A stretch of DNA of 64,000 bases from Citrobacter koseri ATCC BAA-895 (GTDB lineage: Bacteria; Pseudomonadota; Gammaproteobacteria; Enterobacterales; Enterobacteriaceae): the NCBI RefSeq assembly GCF_000018045.1, contig NC_009792.1:2046001-2110000 (forward strand), in the 5' to 3' direction. Shown here in pieces: positions 26,700 through 35,008 of the stretch; the first letter of the stretch is position 1, and each line of letters opens with the position of its first letter. Below the pieces are notes generated by a model. It was not told the origin of the DNA. It saw only the letters and a program-made list of their open reading frames with translations, and searched no databases. A program made the position numbers and the translations under genes.

Positions 26700-28277
26700 A
26701 TGTATCAGCATCATTTTAAATTTTCCGCTCAGCCGTTTGGCAAACTCACCCGGCGAACGGGGGAGTTTTTCGTTCATTATCATCAGGACATCTTTTCCCT
26801 GTTGCAGGAAAAAACCAACGTGCCCGGCATCATCGGTCTGTTTTCTGACGAACCTGAATTAGACAATGCCTTTGTGGAAAAACTGCGTAACGGCGGCACA
26901 CCTGCGCTGGCCATTAACGCCTTCCCCAAACTGAGCGCCAGTACGCTGCTCTATAAACTGAACCCTGCCGTTAAAGAGGGTAAAAACAAAATTTATGCCA
27001 TTGATGCCATTTTGCGCCAATGGCATGAGGAAACGCCTTCGCGTAATAAAAAAGGCAAACTGCTGATCCTCTCCACGGCACAAGCCATGAAAGATAATTG
27101 TTGGGATATTCTGGGTATGTTGCTGACGCGGGCGCAAGAGCTGAACTTCCCGCTCACGATTCTTCTGACCGGCTCTCCCGATCAGAAATCCCGTCTTCTG
27201 GATCATTCTGGTTTACAGCCCCGCGTTCATACCTGCCTTGCGCTACGTTCGCTGACCTGCCGTGAATATCTCGACTACGTCGGGGCACAGATGGACGAAC
27301 AAAACGTCGATACCTCGCCACTGACGCCCGCGCGGGTGCGCAGAATGCATGCGCTGACCAAAGGCCGCGTGACCGGACTCAATAAACTGGCGCATCTGGC
27401 GCTGCTTGCCGCATGGACCGAGCGGGCGATACAGGTTTCCCCACGCCATTTACGTCTGGCTGCCGGTGAACTCCTGCCGCCCACGCCGCGCGGTAAACGC
27501 CTGGCAACCGCAGGGCTGTTTGCCTCCGTCCTGTTCGCCTGCTGCGGCTGGTACTTTTCCGGCGCGATCGCGTCTCGCCTGCCGCAACAAGTGCCGGTTC
27601 CGGCCAGTTGGAAAAAGACGCTGCCTGAGGCGACTGCGCCTGTTATGCCCACCATTGAAAATGAGGTGGTGAATCAGTCGGACGCCATGCATCAGCTCTA
27701 TCTTATGTGGGGTTATGATGCTTCCGCGAACGATGCGCTATGCCAGAACGCAGCGCGAGTGAACCTGATGTGTCGTCAGGGGAATTCGTCTTTACAGGCG
27801 CTGGAACAGGAAGGTTATCCGTGGGCAGGAGAGATCAAAACGGGTAATCACCTGAATTACGCCGTCGTGGCCCACGTTGATAAACAGTCGCTCGATCTTC
27901 TGATCAATAACCGAACCTGGCAGGTAAGCAGGCACTGGTTTAATCAACACGCCACCGGAAATTACACGCTTTTGCATCGTTTAACGCCGCAAGGGAAAGA
28001 TGAGATTAGCGCGACCAGCGGCGATAAAGACCTGGCATGGCTGGATCAAACGCTAAGCCAGACGTTGAATGAACCGCTGACCCACTCGCGAAGCTGGACG
28101 GCTGAACTGGCAAAACGCACCCGTGAATTTCAGGATAAGGCAGGACTGCATGTCGACGGCATCGCCGGCGAAGAGACGCTGATGCAGTTAATGCGCGCAA
28201 CCAACAGCGTTCCGGGCGTACTGGCGCAAACACTAAGCCAGAAGCAGGAACATAAAACGCAAGGGAACACGAAATAA
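26700..28277 (+). CDS. gspA: GspA-family protein with degenerate ATPase motifs
   Basis: 525-residue GspA/ExeA homologue. The N-terminal AAA-like region (~1-270), one hydrophobic helix (~277-294) and a periplasmic peptidoglycan-binding domain near the C-terminus (~455-500, REFQDKAGLHVDGIAGEETL) follow the family layout. ExeA with ExeB helps place the secretin through peptidoglycan. Aligned with K-12 GspA, the Walker A (GEAGSGKT) is replaced by SDEPELDN at residues 49-56, and the Walker B acidic residue is missing in LLILSTAQAM. ATP hydrolysis is therefore unlikely, while the wall-binding part looks intact. The SD is weak. The stop overlaps gspB (TAATG). Confidence 0.9.
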   Translation: MYQHHFKFSAQPFGKLTRRTGEFFVHYHQDIFSLLQEKTNVPGIIGLFSDEPELDNAFVEKLRNGGTPALAINAFPKLSASTLLYKLNPAVKEGKNKIYAIDAILRQWHEETPSRNKKGKLLILSTAQAMKDNCWDILGMLLTRAQELNFPLTILLTGSPDQKSRLLDHSGLQPRVHTCLALRSLTCREYLDYVGAQMDEQNVDTSPLTPARVRRMHALTKGRVTGLNKLAHLALLAAWTERAIQVSPRHLRLAAGELLPPTPRGKRLATAGLFASVLFACCGWYFSGAIASRLPQQVPVPASWKKTLPEATAPVMPTIENEVVNQSDAMHQLYLMWGYDASANDALCQNAARVNLMCRQGNSSLQALEQEGYPWAGEIKTGNHLNYAVVAHVDKQSLDLLINNRTWQVSRHWFNQHATGNYTLLHRLTPQGKDEISATSGDKDLAWLDQTLSQTLNEPLTHSRSWTAELAKRTREFQDKAGLHVDGIAGEETLMQLMRATNSVPGVLAQTLSQKQEHKTQGNTK

Positions 28278-28777
28278 TGTCCACCATTTGCCTTGCTGCA
28301 CAGCGCAGTTTCACGACGGGAGAAGCGGTCTATTTTGCCTGGCGCCTTCCGGCGCCCCAAAAAGTGCTGTTCCGCGCCATGATGTGGCTGCTGACCCTCT
28401 GCACGTTTATTATTGCCGGACTGTATGCCCATATTTACTGGAACTGTCAGCATCCGACGCCTGAGCCGAAACCGACAAAAGTGGAAAACCCGGATACCCG
28501 GCTTTCTGAGATGCACTATGTTTATATTTCGAAGCCATTCCCGCAGCCAGCCCCCAAACCGGCCCCTGCTCCCCAGGCGTTACCCCCATTGCAGGATGAA
28601 GCGCCGGTAAGTCAAGACAACGACTGGCGGCAAGCGCCGGAAGGCGATCTCTCGGATCGGGCATTGCCCGGCGCGGAAGAACAGACGCCATCGTTGAAAG
28701 CGCGTTTCCTGCAAGCGTTACAGGAGCAAAAAGAGGACTATCAGCAGGGAAAGATACCGGAACCGCCCGATGACTGA
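28277..28777 (+). CDS. gspB: Type II secretion accessory protein GspB
   Basis: 166-residue bitopic inner-membrane protein with a single helix at about 36-58 (MMWLLTLCTFIIAGLYAHI), a Pro-rich periplasmic stretch (~88-112: PFPQPAPKPAPAPQ) and a short acidic C-terminus. It is the partner of GspA (ExeB/PulB-like), probably spanning the periplasm. Translationally coupled to gspA by a 1-bp overlap. The C-terminal part of longer family members appears short here. Confidence 0.88.
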   Translation: MSTICLAAQRSFTTGEAVYFAWRLPAPQKVLFRAMMWLLTLCTFIIAGLYAHIYWNCQHPTPEPKPTKVENPDTRLSEMHYVYISKPFPQPAPKPAPAPQALPPLQDEAPVSQDNDWRQAPEGDLSDRALPGAEEQTPSLKARFLQALQEQKEDYQQGKIPEPPDD

Positions 28778-28863
28778 TGACGCAAGAAAACATCATTACG
28801 CCTTAATGCGCCCCCCAACGGCCTCCGCTTCATTAGCTGAAGAGGAGACAATGGGAAATGTGA

Positions 28864-29487
28864 TTAATATTTTTCTGGCAAGGTCGTCATCGACATTAAT
28901 CGGCTTTTCTCAATGACGATATAGTTTCCTTTTTTAAGGTCAGAGAGAATTTTGATGATCGTACTGCGGGCAAAATTCGTATACTCCTGAATATAGTCGT
29001 ATACATTGATGTCACGGTTATGGTGAATAATCAGCTCATTAATTTCGATTAAAAATTCACGAATAACAGAGTAAGCGCTACGGGCAACCAAAACATCATC
29101 ACGTTTGCTAAGCAGGCAAATATACCATGACAGCACCCTGGTGAGATCTGGCCATAAACTGTGTTCAGTCAACAGGCGCATAAACTCATCTTTTTTGATT
29201 GAGCGCACGACGGTATTGGTACGAGCAAGCCCATACATATGCAGAGAACCATAAAATATGGCAGACAGCCCAAAGATACACTGCCCTTGCAGGGTAAACA
29301 TACATAACTCATCGGAGGTACGGCGAAATTCAACGTCTCCGCTCACGATAATATGAATATATTCCGAGTCACTGGTGGTGATTTTCTGCCATTTTTTTAA
29401 GGTTTTTTCTTTATAACCTGACGTTAAAGAAATAATACGTTCCATTTCATGATGCGGACGAATTTTCTTACCGTAAATGCTTAACAT
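28864..29487 (-). CDS. CRP-fold winged-helix transcriptional regulator (IprA/YaiV-like)
   Basis: 207-residue putative DNA-binding protein. The first ~120 residues have a cyclic-nucleotide-binding-like beta roll (SEYIHIIVSGDVEFRRTS), without the clear cAMP phosphate-binding cassette of CRP. A C-terminal winged helix at about 150-200 contains YIQEYTNFARSTIIKILSDL. The layout suggests the IprA/YaiV-type family. AAAGG lies 8 nt before the ATG. The gene converges with gspB at the island's right edge, making it a candidate island regulator; its ligand and targets are unknown. Confidence 0.82.
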   Translation of the reverse strand: MLSIYGKKIRPHHEMERIISLTSGYKEKTLKKWQKITTSDSEYIHIIVSGDVEFRRTSDELCMFTLQGQCIFGLSAIFYGSLHMYGLARTNTVVRSIKKDEFMRLLTEHSLWPDLTRVLSWYICLLSKRDDVLVARSAYSVIREFLIEINELIIHHNRDINVYDYIQEYTNFARSTIIKILSDLKKGNYIVIEKSRLMSMTTLPEKY

Positions 29488-29779
29488 ATTATGCCTTTCA
29501 AAGAATATTGATTTAAATTTAATGACAAGCGACGAGCGATAACCTCAGCTTAATGTCACTCACTGATTCAACCTGGTTAAAAATAAAATTAAGCAAAAAA
29601 AAGATTGTGCGCGCTAAGTTTCACGACTTTTAGCGTATAAGAAATATCTTCCTGATAAAATCAATCATAGATGAGGGGAATTTAAAGTCAATTAACCATA
29701 GATTAATTTGATTTTTATCCAAAATGAATTTCGATGAAAATAAACAAGTTAACTGACTTTTATCACGACGTCAGCGCCA
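29488..29779. promoter_or_regulatory. AT-rich intergenic region upstream of the island regulator
   Basis: 292 bp of strongly AT-rich DNA between amiD and the regulator gene. It should carry the regulator's promoter. A hairpin (CGCTAA at 29613 with TTAGCG at 29636) followed on the minus strand by an eight-T run ten bases on may end the ybjQ-amiD transcript. No gene is seen in it. Confidence 0.4.
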
Positions 29780-30610
29780 TTAATTCTGGCCATATTTTTC
29801 CAGTAACGCATTAGCAATCGCTTGCGTTTGCGCATCCGCCACCCCGTTCCATAACGCCGGGCGGAAATGCATCTGGAACGCCATGATCACCCGCTGCTGT
29901 TCACGCGCGGTCATCTCCGGTTTGACCTCGTAACCATAACGCGAAAGCAAGTCGAGCAATGATGCGGGATCGACTGGCGTATTGGGCGCGCGTCCCGCCA
30001 GATAAAACACCACGCGCTGTTCATCAGGCCAGGCGCCAATGCCCTGCGCCGCCAGATCGCGCCAGGGGAACAGAGGGCCGGGATCGTCTTTACGCTGCGG
30101 GGCAATATCCGCATGCGCCACCACGTTTTGCGGCTTAATGTCGTAGCGGGCAATGATCTCTTTCGCCAGTGGGATCAGGGCCTGAATTTGCGCAGGTTCA
30201 AACGGGGCGAAGTATTTCATTCCCGCCGACTTTTGCCAGCCGCGATTTTCCAGTTCGATACCAACGGACGTGTCGTTGATGCGCGTTGCGCCGCGCCAGA
30301 AGCTGATGCCCGCGTGCCACGCCAGATCGTGCTCTGGCACCAGTTGCCAGATACGCGGCTTGCCGCGGTGAAGCGGCGGTACAGCAGGAATTAAATAGTG
30401 CGAGCTGACGTTTTTATCCGTTAACGTCGCCAGAGAGGTATCAAAGTCATCCGCCGTGTAGTGGATGACCAGGATTTTGATGCGCGGGTACGCCGCCTGT
30501 GCCTGATGACGGGTATCCAGCTGATACCCGTCTTTATCAATAATCCCTTTCTCGCCCGCGCACCCGGTTAACAGAATCGCGAACGCGACCAGCCAGAGCA
30601 GGCGTCTCAT
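29780..30610 (-). CDS. amiD: N-acetylmuramoyl-L-alanine amidase AmiD
   Basis: 276-residue outer-membrane lipoprotein amidase that cuts the MurNAc-L-Ala bond in peptidoglycan, including anhydro-muropeptides. The lipobox is LLTGC with Cys17. Zinc ligands are in LVIHYTADD (His50) and HADIAPQRKDDPGP; Glu in GIELENRGW is the second family motif. A small C-terminal peptidoglycan-binding helical domain follows (~205-276). The start overlaps the ybjQ stop by 4 bp. It marks the return to K-12 gene order. Confidence 0.97.
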   Translation of the reverse strand: MRRLLWLVAFAILLTGCAGEKGIIDKDGYQLDTRHQAQAAYPRIKILVIHYTADDFDTSLATLTDKNVSSHYLIPAVPPLHRGKPRIWQLVPEHDLAWHAGISFWRGATRINDTSVGIELENRGWQKSAGMKYFAPFEPAQIQALIPLAKEIIARYDIKPQNVVAHADIAPQRKDDPGPLFPWRDLAAQGIGAWPDEQRVVFYLAGRAPNTPVDPASLLDLLSRYGYEVKPEMTAREQQRVIMAFQMHFRPALWNGVADAQTQAIANALLEKYGQN

Positions 30611-30930
30611 CGGCGCGTTTTTACCGCCGTCCCGCTGACGCTCACCATCAGCATACTGCTGTCTTTGCCTACGGTCTCATAGTCAATATCAATGCCCACA
30701 ACCGCATCCGCACCCAGCGCTTTCGCCTGTTCGCCCAGTTCCTGAAAAGCGATTTCACGCGCTTTACGCAACTCTTTTTCATAGGAACCCGAACGTCCGC
30801 CGACGATATCGCGAATACCCGCGAAGAAGTCACGGAAAATGTTGGCGCCCAAAATGGCTTCACCCGTTACCACACCGCAATATTCCACGATGTTCTGCCC
30901 TTCCAGCGTCGGGGTTGTCGAAAACTGCAT
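30607..30930 (-). CDS. ybjQ: UPF0145 family protein YbjQ
   Basis: 107-residue cytoplasmic protein of the conserved YbjQ family, which forms a pentameric beta/alpha fold in structural studies but has no settled function. Family signature stretches TTPTLEGQNIVEYCGVVTGE and GADAVVGIDIDYET are present. It is translationally coupled to amiD and divergent from ybjP. Confidence 0.95.
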   Translation of the reverse strand: MQFSTTPTLEGQNIVEYCGVVTGEAILGANIFRDFFAGIRDIVGGRSGSYEKELRKAREIAFQELGEQAKALGADAVVGIDIDYETVGKDSSMLMVSVSGTAVKTRR

Positions 30931-31057
30931 AGCCGATCTCCTTGTTTACCTAAGCACTCGATCTCAAACGCATTATCAGACCGATACGCTATCATTGAAA
31001 AGATATAATTGATTATCGTAGATCGCTTTTTGGCAGATCGCTTATAAGGAAATCACT

Positions 31058-31573
31058 ATGCGCTACAGCAAACTCTCTCTGCTCGTCCCTTGCGCACTGC
31101 TGCTCAGTGCCTGCACAACCGTCACTCCTGCTTATAAAGACAATGGCCCGCGCAGCGGGTCGTGCATAGAAGGCGGGCCGGACAGCGTGGCTCAACAATT
31201 TTATGACTACCGCATTCAAAACCGTACTAACGACATTACCGCCCTTCGCCCTTACTTAAGCGACAACCTGGCAAAACTGCTCTCTGACGCCAGCCGTGAT
31301 GGCGAACACCGCCAGTTGATGAGCAGCGACCCGTTCTCCAGCCGCACCACCTTCCCGGATAGCGCCAGCGTAGCCAGCGCGTCCACCATTCCTAATCGCG
31401 ACGCCCGCAACATCCCACTGCGCGTGGAGCTGAAGCAAGGCGACCAGACCTGGCGCGACGAAGTGCTGATGATCCATGAGGGTCAGTGCTGGGTTATTGA
31501 TGATGTGCGTTATCTTGGCGGCAGCGTCCACGCGCCAGCCGGTACGCTGCGCCAGTCCGTCGAAAACCGCTGA
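31058..31573 (+). CDS. ybjP: Putative lipoprotein YbjP
   Basis: 171-residue predicted lipoprotein with lipobox LLLSAC (Cys19) after a short signal peptide. The mature part has a DUF3828-like beta domain (QQFYDYRIQNRTNDITALRPYLS). E. coli YbjP is the same length; its function is unknown. AAGGAA precedes the ATG. The transcript end is marked by a long stem-loop. Confidence 0.95.
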   Translation: MRYSKLSLLVPCALLLSACTTVTPAYKDNGPRSGSCIEGGPDSVAQQFYDYRIQNRTNDITALRPYLSDNLAKLLSDASRDGEHRQLMSSDPFSSRTTFPDSASVASASTIPNRDARNIPLRVELKQGDQTWRDEVLMIHEGQCWVIDDVRYLGGSVHAPAGTLRQSVENR

Positions 31574-31610
31574 TCACCCGACAAAACGTCGATAAATCAT
31601 AAGCCCCACA

Positions 31611-31645
31611 AATTGTCTGGCATTCTGCATAGAATGCCGACAATT
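31611..31645 (+). terminator. Long stem-loop after ybjP
   Basis: AATTGTC at 31611 and GGCATTCT at 31619 pair with AGAATGCC and GACAATT (31631-31645) to form a 15-bp stem with one bulged T and a 4-nt loop. No long T-run follows, so it may act as an mRNA-end stabiliser or inefficient terminator. Confidence 0.5.
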
Positions 31646-31700
31646 ATTCTTGCCGCCTACCGCCCCCGCTATTTTGTGCTATGTTTAGTGAAGAATGCGG

Positions 31701-31738
31701 TTTGCATTTAACTTTTAACGCATAAATATTGCATAACT
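31701..31738 (+). promoter_or_regulatory. Candidate artP promoter with ArgR-box-like sequence
   Basis: Two AT-rich degenerate palindromes, around TTTGCATTTAACTTTTAA and GCATAAATATTGCATAAC, resemble paired ARG boxes. They overlap a plausible -35 TTGCAT. E. coli artPIQM is ArgR-repressed with arginine. The match is loose and rests partly on position. Confidence 0.35.
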
Positions 31739-31771
31739 ATTCTGTCAAAGGTACTATCTGCGGCCTCAACA

Positions 31772-31934
31772 TACACAAAATCATTCATGATGCGTCGAGG
31801 CGGCAAGTGACTGGAGTGACAAATCTGTCAGGAACAGATTTGAACGTCGCGAGCAACGGTCCGTAAGGGCGAGTCTCAGGGTGAGATGAGTCACTCAGCA
31901 GCCAACAAAGAGGCAGCATGAAGGATGACGTGTA
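31772..31934. repeat. ERIC-type element in the artP leader
   Basis: 163-bp intergenic repeat bounded by imperfect inverted ends: TACACAAAATCATTCA at 31772 against TGAAGGATGACGTGTA ending 31934 (12 of 16 positions complementary). Inside are the ERIC landmarks GGCGGCAAG, AAGTGACTGGAGTGA and CAGCCAAC. It is longer than the 127-bp classic ERIC and its middle is divergent. It lies between the presumed artP promoter and the start codon, so it is transcribed in the leader. Its right end creates a spurious ATG at 31918. Confidence 0.8.
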
Positions 31935-31965
31935 CAGTTATCAGACTGCCAGCATACGAGAATCA

Positions 31966-32694
31966 ATGAGTATTCAATTAAACGGCATTAATTGCTTCTA
32001 CGGCGCGCATCAGGCGCTGTTCGATATCACGCTGGATTGCCCTCAGGGCGAAACGCTGGTGTTACTTGGCCCAAGCGGAGCGGGTAAAAGCTCGCTGCTG
32101 CGTGTACTCAATCTGCTTGAGATGCCGCGCTCCGGCACGCTCACTATCGCAGGAAATCATTTCGACTTCACGAAAACGCCTTCCGATAAGGCGATTCGTG
32201 AATTACGCCAGAACGTAGGCATGGTTTTTCAGCAATACAATCTCTGGCCGCATCTCACGGTACAACAAAACCTGATTGAAGCGCCCTGCCGCGTGCTGGG
32301 TCTGTCAAAAGACCAGGCGCTGGCGCGTGCCGAGAAGCTGCTGGAACGTCTGCGTCTGAAACCTTACAGCGATCGCTATCCTCTGCATCTTTCCGGCGGT
32401 CAGCAACAGCGTGTGGCTATCGCTCGTGCGTTAATGATGGAGCCGCAGGTGCTACTGTTTGACGAGCCAACCGCCGCGCTGGACCCGGAAATCACCGCGC
32501 AAATCGTCAGTATTATTCGTGAACTGGCGGAAACCAAAATTACCCAGGTGATCGTCACTCACGAAGTAGAAGTGGCGCGTAAAACCGCCAGCCGGGTGAT
32601 CTATATGGAAAACGGTCACATCGTCGAGCAAGGGGATGCGAGCTGCTTTGCAAACCCGCAGACCGATGCATTCAAAAACTATTTATCTCACTAA
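31966..32694 (+). CDS. artP: Arginine ABC transporter ATP-binding protein ArtP
   Basis: Cytoplasmic ATPase of the arginine importer. The 242-residue protein has Walker A GPSGAGKSS at 35-43, signature LSGGQQQR and Walker B LLFDEPTAALDP. The start at 31966 (MSIQLNGINCFYG, GAGAA upstream) equals the E. coli length; an in-frame ATG at 31918 lies in the ERIC end and would add 16 unrelated residues. It heads the artPIQM operon. Confidence 0.97.
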   Translation: MSIQLNGINCFYGAHQALFDITLDCPQGETLVLLGPSGAGKSSLLRVLNLLEMPRSGTLTIAGNHFDFTKTPSDKAIRELRQNVGMVFQQYNLWPHLTVQQNLIEAPCRVLGLSKDQALARAEKLLERLRLKPYSDRYPLHLSGGQQQRVAIARALMMEPQVLLFDEPTAALDPEITAQIVSIIRELAETKITQVIVTHEVEVARKTASRVIYMENGHIVEQGDASCFANPQTDAFKNYLSH

Positions 32695-32711
32695 GATTCG
32701 GGACAATGACA

Positions 32712-33443
32712 ATGAAAAAAGTTCTGATTGCCGCGCTAATTGCAGGCTTTAGCCTTTCCGCTACAGCAGCTCAAACCATCCGTTTCGCCACGGAAGCATC
32801 CTACCCTCCGTTCGAATCTATGGATGCCAGTAACAAAATCGTTGGCTTTGACGTCGATCTGGCCAATGCGCTGTGTAAAGAGATTGACGCGACCTGCACC
32901 TTTACCAACCAGGCGTTTGACAGCCTGATCCCAAGCCTGAAGTTCCGTCGTTTCGACGCGGTGATGGCCGGTATGGACATCACGCCTGAGCGTGAAAAGC
33001 AGGTTCTGTTCACCACGCCTTACTATGACAACTCCGCGCTGTTCATCGGTCAGCAGGGTAAATACACCAGCATCGACCAGTTGAAAGGCAAAAAAGTGGG
33101 CGTACAGAATGGCACTACCCACCAGAAGTTCATCATGGATAAGCACCCGGAAATCACCACCGTGCCTTATGACAGCTACCAGAACGCGAAGCTGGATCTG
33201 CAAAATGGTCGTATTGACGGTGTGTTCGGCGACACCGCCGTGGTCACTGAATGGCTGAAAGATAATCCGAAGCTGGCGCCGGTTGGCGATAAAGTGACCG
33301 ACAAAGATTACTTCGGCACCGGCCTCGGCATCGCGGTACGCCAGGGCAACACGGAACTACAGCAGAAATTCAACACTGCGCTGGAAAAAGTGAAGCAAGA
33401 TGGCACGTACGAAACCATCTACAACAAATGGTTCCAGAAGTAA
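32712..33443 (+). CDS. artI: Periplasmic amino-acid-binding protein ArtI
   Basis: 243-residue substrate-binding protein of the Art system, with a signal peptide cut after about residue 19 (SLSATA|AQ). The two-domain amino-acid-binding fold is visible: FATEASYPPFESMD at the N-terminus and NGRIDGVFGDTAVVTEWL. It is about 70% identical by eye to ArtJ in this window, as expected from the duplication. The ligand of E. coli ArtI is uncertain. An ATG at 32706 would add two residues; 32712 matches E. coli. Confidence 0.96.
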   Translation: MKKVLIAALIAGFSLSATAAQTIRFATEASYPPFESMDASNKIVGFDVDLANALCKEIDATCTFTNQAFDSLIPSLKFRRFDAVMAGMDITPEREKQVLFTTPYYDNSALFIGQQGKYTSIDQLKGKKVGVQNGTTHQKFIMDKHPEITTVPYDSYQNAKLDLQNGRIDGVFGDTAVVTEWLKDNPKLAPVGDKVTDKDYFGTGLGIAVRQGNTELQQKFNTALEKVKQDGTYETIYNKWFQK

Positions 33444-33449
33444 GACTTG

Positions 33450-34166
33450 ATGAACGAATTTTTTCCTTTAGCAAGCGCCGCCGGGATGACCGTCGGCCTT
33501 GCCGTTTGTGCGCTGATCATCGGCCTCGTCCTCGCTATGATTTTTGCCGTCTGGGAGTCCGTAAAATGGCGCCCGATAGCCTGGACAGGTTCCGCAGTGG
33601 TCACGATTCTGCGCGGCCTGCCGGAAATTCTGGTGGTGCTGTTTATCTATTTCGGTTCCTCTCAGCTTCTGCTGATGCTGTCTGATGGCTTCACCATCAA
33701 CCTGGGGTTTGTGCAAATCCCGTTGCAGATGCAGATTGAAGACTTCGACGTCAGTCCGTTCCTGTGCGGCGTCATCGCGCTGTCGTTGCTGTATGCGGCA
33801 TACGCGTCGCAAACGCTGCGCGGCGCGCTGAAAGCGGTTCCGTCTGGACAGTGGGAATCCGGTCAGGCGTTGGGCTTATCAAAAACCGCGATTTTTTTCC
33901 GCCTGGTGATGCCGCAAATGTGGCGTCATGCGCTGCCAGGGCTGGGCAACCAGTGGCTGGTATTGCTGAAAGATACCGCGCTGGTCAGCCTTATCAGCGT
34001 GAACGATCTGATGCTGCAAACAAAAAGCATCGCCACGCGCACTCAGGAGCCGTTCACCTGGTACATTGTGGCTGCGGCTATCTATCTGGTGATTACGCTG
34101 GTGAGTCAGTACATTCTCAAACGCATTGACCTGCGCGCGACACGTTTTGAGCGGAGACCAGGCTGA
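33450..34166 (+). CDS. artQ: Arginine ABC transporter permease ArtQ
   Basis: 238-residue inner-membrane permease with about five helices. The EAA loop (GALKAVPSGQWESGQALGLS), which docks on ArtP, lies near residue 125-145. The ATG at 33450 gives the E. coli length; a TTG directly before it is the alternative. It follows artI by 6 bp, and the TGA overlaps the artM ATG by one base. Confidence 0.97.
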   Translation: MNEFFPLASAAGMTVGLAVCALIIGLVLAMIFAVWESVKWRPIAWTGSAVVTILRGLPEILVVLFIYFGSSQLLLMLSDGFTINLGFVQIPLQMQIEDFDVSPFLCGVIALSLLYAAYASQTLRGALKAVPSGQWESGQALGLSKTAIFFRLVMPQMWRHALPGLGNQWLVLLKDTALVSLISVNDLMLQTKSIATRTQEPFTWYIVAAAIYLVITLVSQYILKRIDLRATRFERRPG

Positions 34167-34834
34167 TGTTTGAGTATTTACCTGAACTGATGAAAGGGCT
34201 GCACACCAGCCTGACGCTGACGGTTGCGTCTATCATCGTCGCGCTGATCCTGGCGCTGATTTTCACCATCATTCTGACGCTGAAAACGCCGGTGCTGGTA
34301 TGGCTGGTTCGCGGCTACATTACGCTGTTTACCGGTACGCCGCTGCTGGTGCAAATCTTCCTGATCTACTACGGCCCAGGGCAATTCCCGTCGTTACAGG
34401 ATTACCCGGTACTCTGGCACCTGCTGTCCGAGCCGTGGCTATGCGCCTTACTTGCCCTGTCGCTCAACAGCGCGGCCTATACCACGCAGCTGTTCTATGG
34501 CGCGATCCGTGCGATCCCGGAAGGCCAGTGGCAGTCCTGCGGCGCGCTGGGGATGAGCAAAAAAGATACCCTGGCGATCCTGCTGCCGTACGCGTTTAAA
34601 CGCGCCCTCTCCTCTTACTCCAATGAGGTGGTGCTGGTCTTCAAGAGTACGTCTCTGGCGTACACCATTACGCTGATGGAAGTGATGGGCCACGGCCAGC
34701 TGCTGTACGGTCGTACCTACGATGTGATGGTATTTGGCGCGGCTGGCGTGATTTATCTGATCGTCAACGGTTTGCTAACCTTGCTGATGCGCCTCATCGA
34801 GCGTAAAGCGCTGGCGTTTGAGCGCAGGAATTAA
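34166..34834 (+). CDS. artM: Arginine ABC transporter permease ArtM
   Basis: 222-residue inner-membrane permease that pairs with ArtQ to form the channel. The EAA loop is GAIRAIPEGQWQSCGALGMS near residue 112. Length and sequence match E. coli ArtM. Its start overlaps the artQ stop by one base. It is the last gene of artPIQM; a BIME and a terminator separate it from artJ. Confidence 0.97.
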   Translation: MFEYLPELMKGLHTSLTLTVASIIVALILALIFTIILTLKTPVLVWLVRGYITLFTGTPLLVQIFLIYYGPGQFPSLQDYPVLWHLLSEPWLCALLALSLNSAAYTTQLFYGAIRAIPEGQWQSCGALGMSKKDTLAILLPYAFKRALSSYSNEVVLVFKSTSLAYTITLMEVMGHGQLLYGRTYDVMVFGAAGVIYLIVNGLLTLLMRLIERKALAFERRN

Positions 34835-34842
34835 GAACACCA

Positions 34843-34909
34843 TGTAGGCCTGATAAGATGCGTCAGCGTCGCCATCAGGCAATGGCGCAAGCGCCTTATC
34901 CAGCCTACA
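34843..34909. repeat. BIME between artM and artJ
   Basis: TGTAGGCCTGATAAGA at 34843 faces TTATCCAGCCTACA at 34909, with an inner pair around GCCATCAGGC. This is a standard two-REP BIME in the 3' region of the artPIQM transcript. Confidence 0.85.
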
Positions 34910-34945
34910 AAATCATCGACATAAATGCATAAAACGAAATCATAA

Positions 34946-34980
34946 AGACGGACAAGCCACTAAGCTGTCCGTCTTTTTTT
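34946..34980 (+). terminator. Intrinsic terminator after artPIQM
   Basis: AGACGGACA at 34946-34954 pairs with TGTCCGTCT at 34966-34974, followed by an unbroken T-run to 34980. It cleanly separates artPIQM from the separately promoted artJ. Confidence 0.9.
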
Positions 34981-35008
34981 ATAACAACAAAAATACTTAA
35001 TCATTTTT

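Noticed and set aside
31772..31934. Possible MITE or transposon remnant in the artP leader
   Set aside because: The internal landmarks GGCGGCAAG, AAGTGACTGG and CAGCCAAC identify it as an ERIC rather than a transposase-derived element.
31918..31965. 16-codon N-terminal extension of ArtP
   Set aside because: These codons come from the right end of the ERIC element. ArtP proteins start at the ATG at 31966, which has its own SD.
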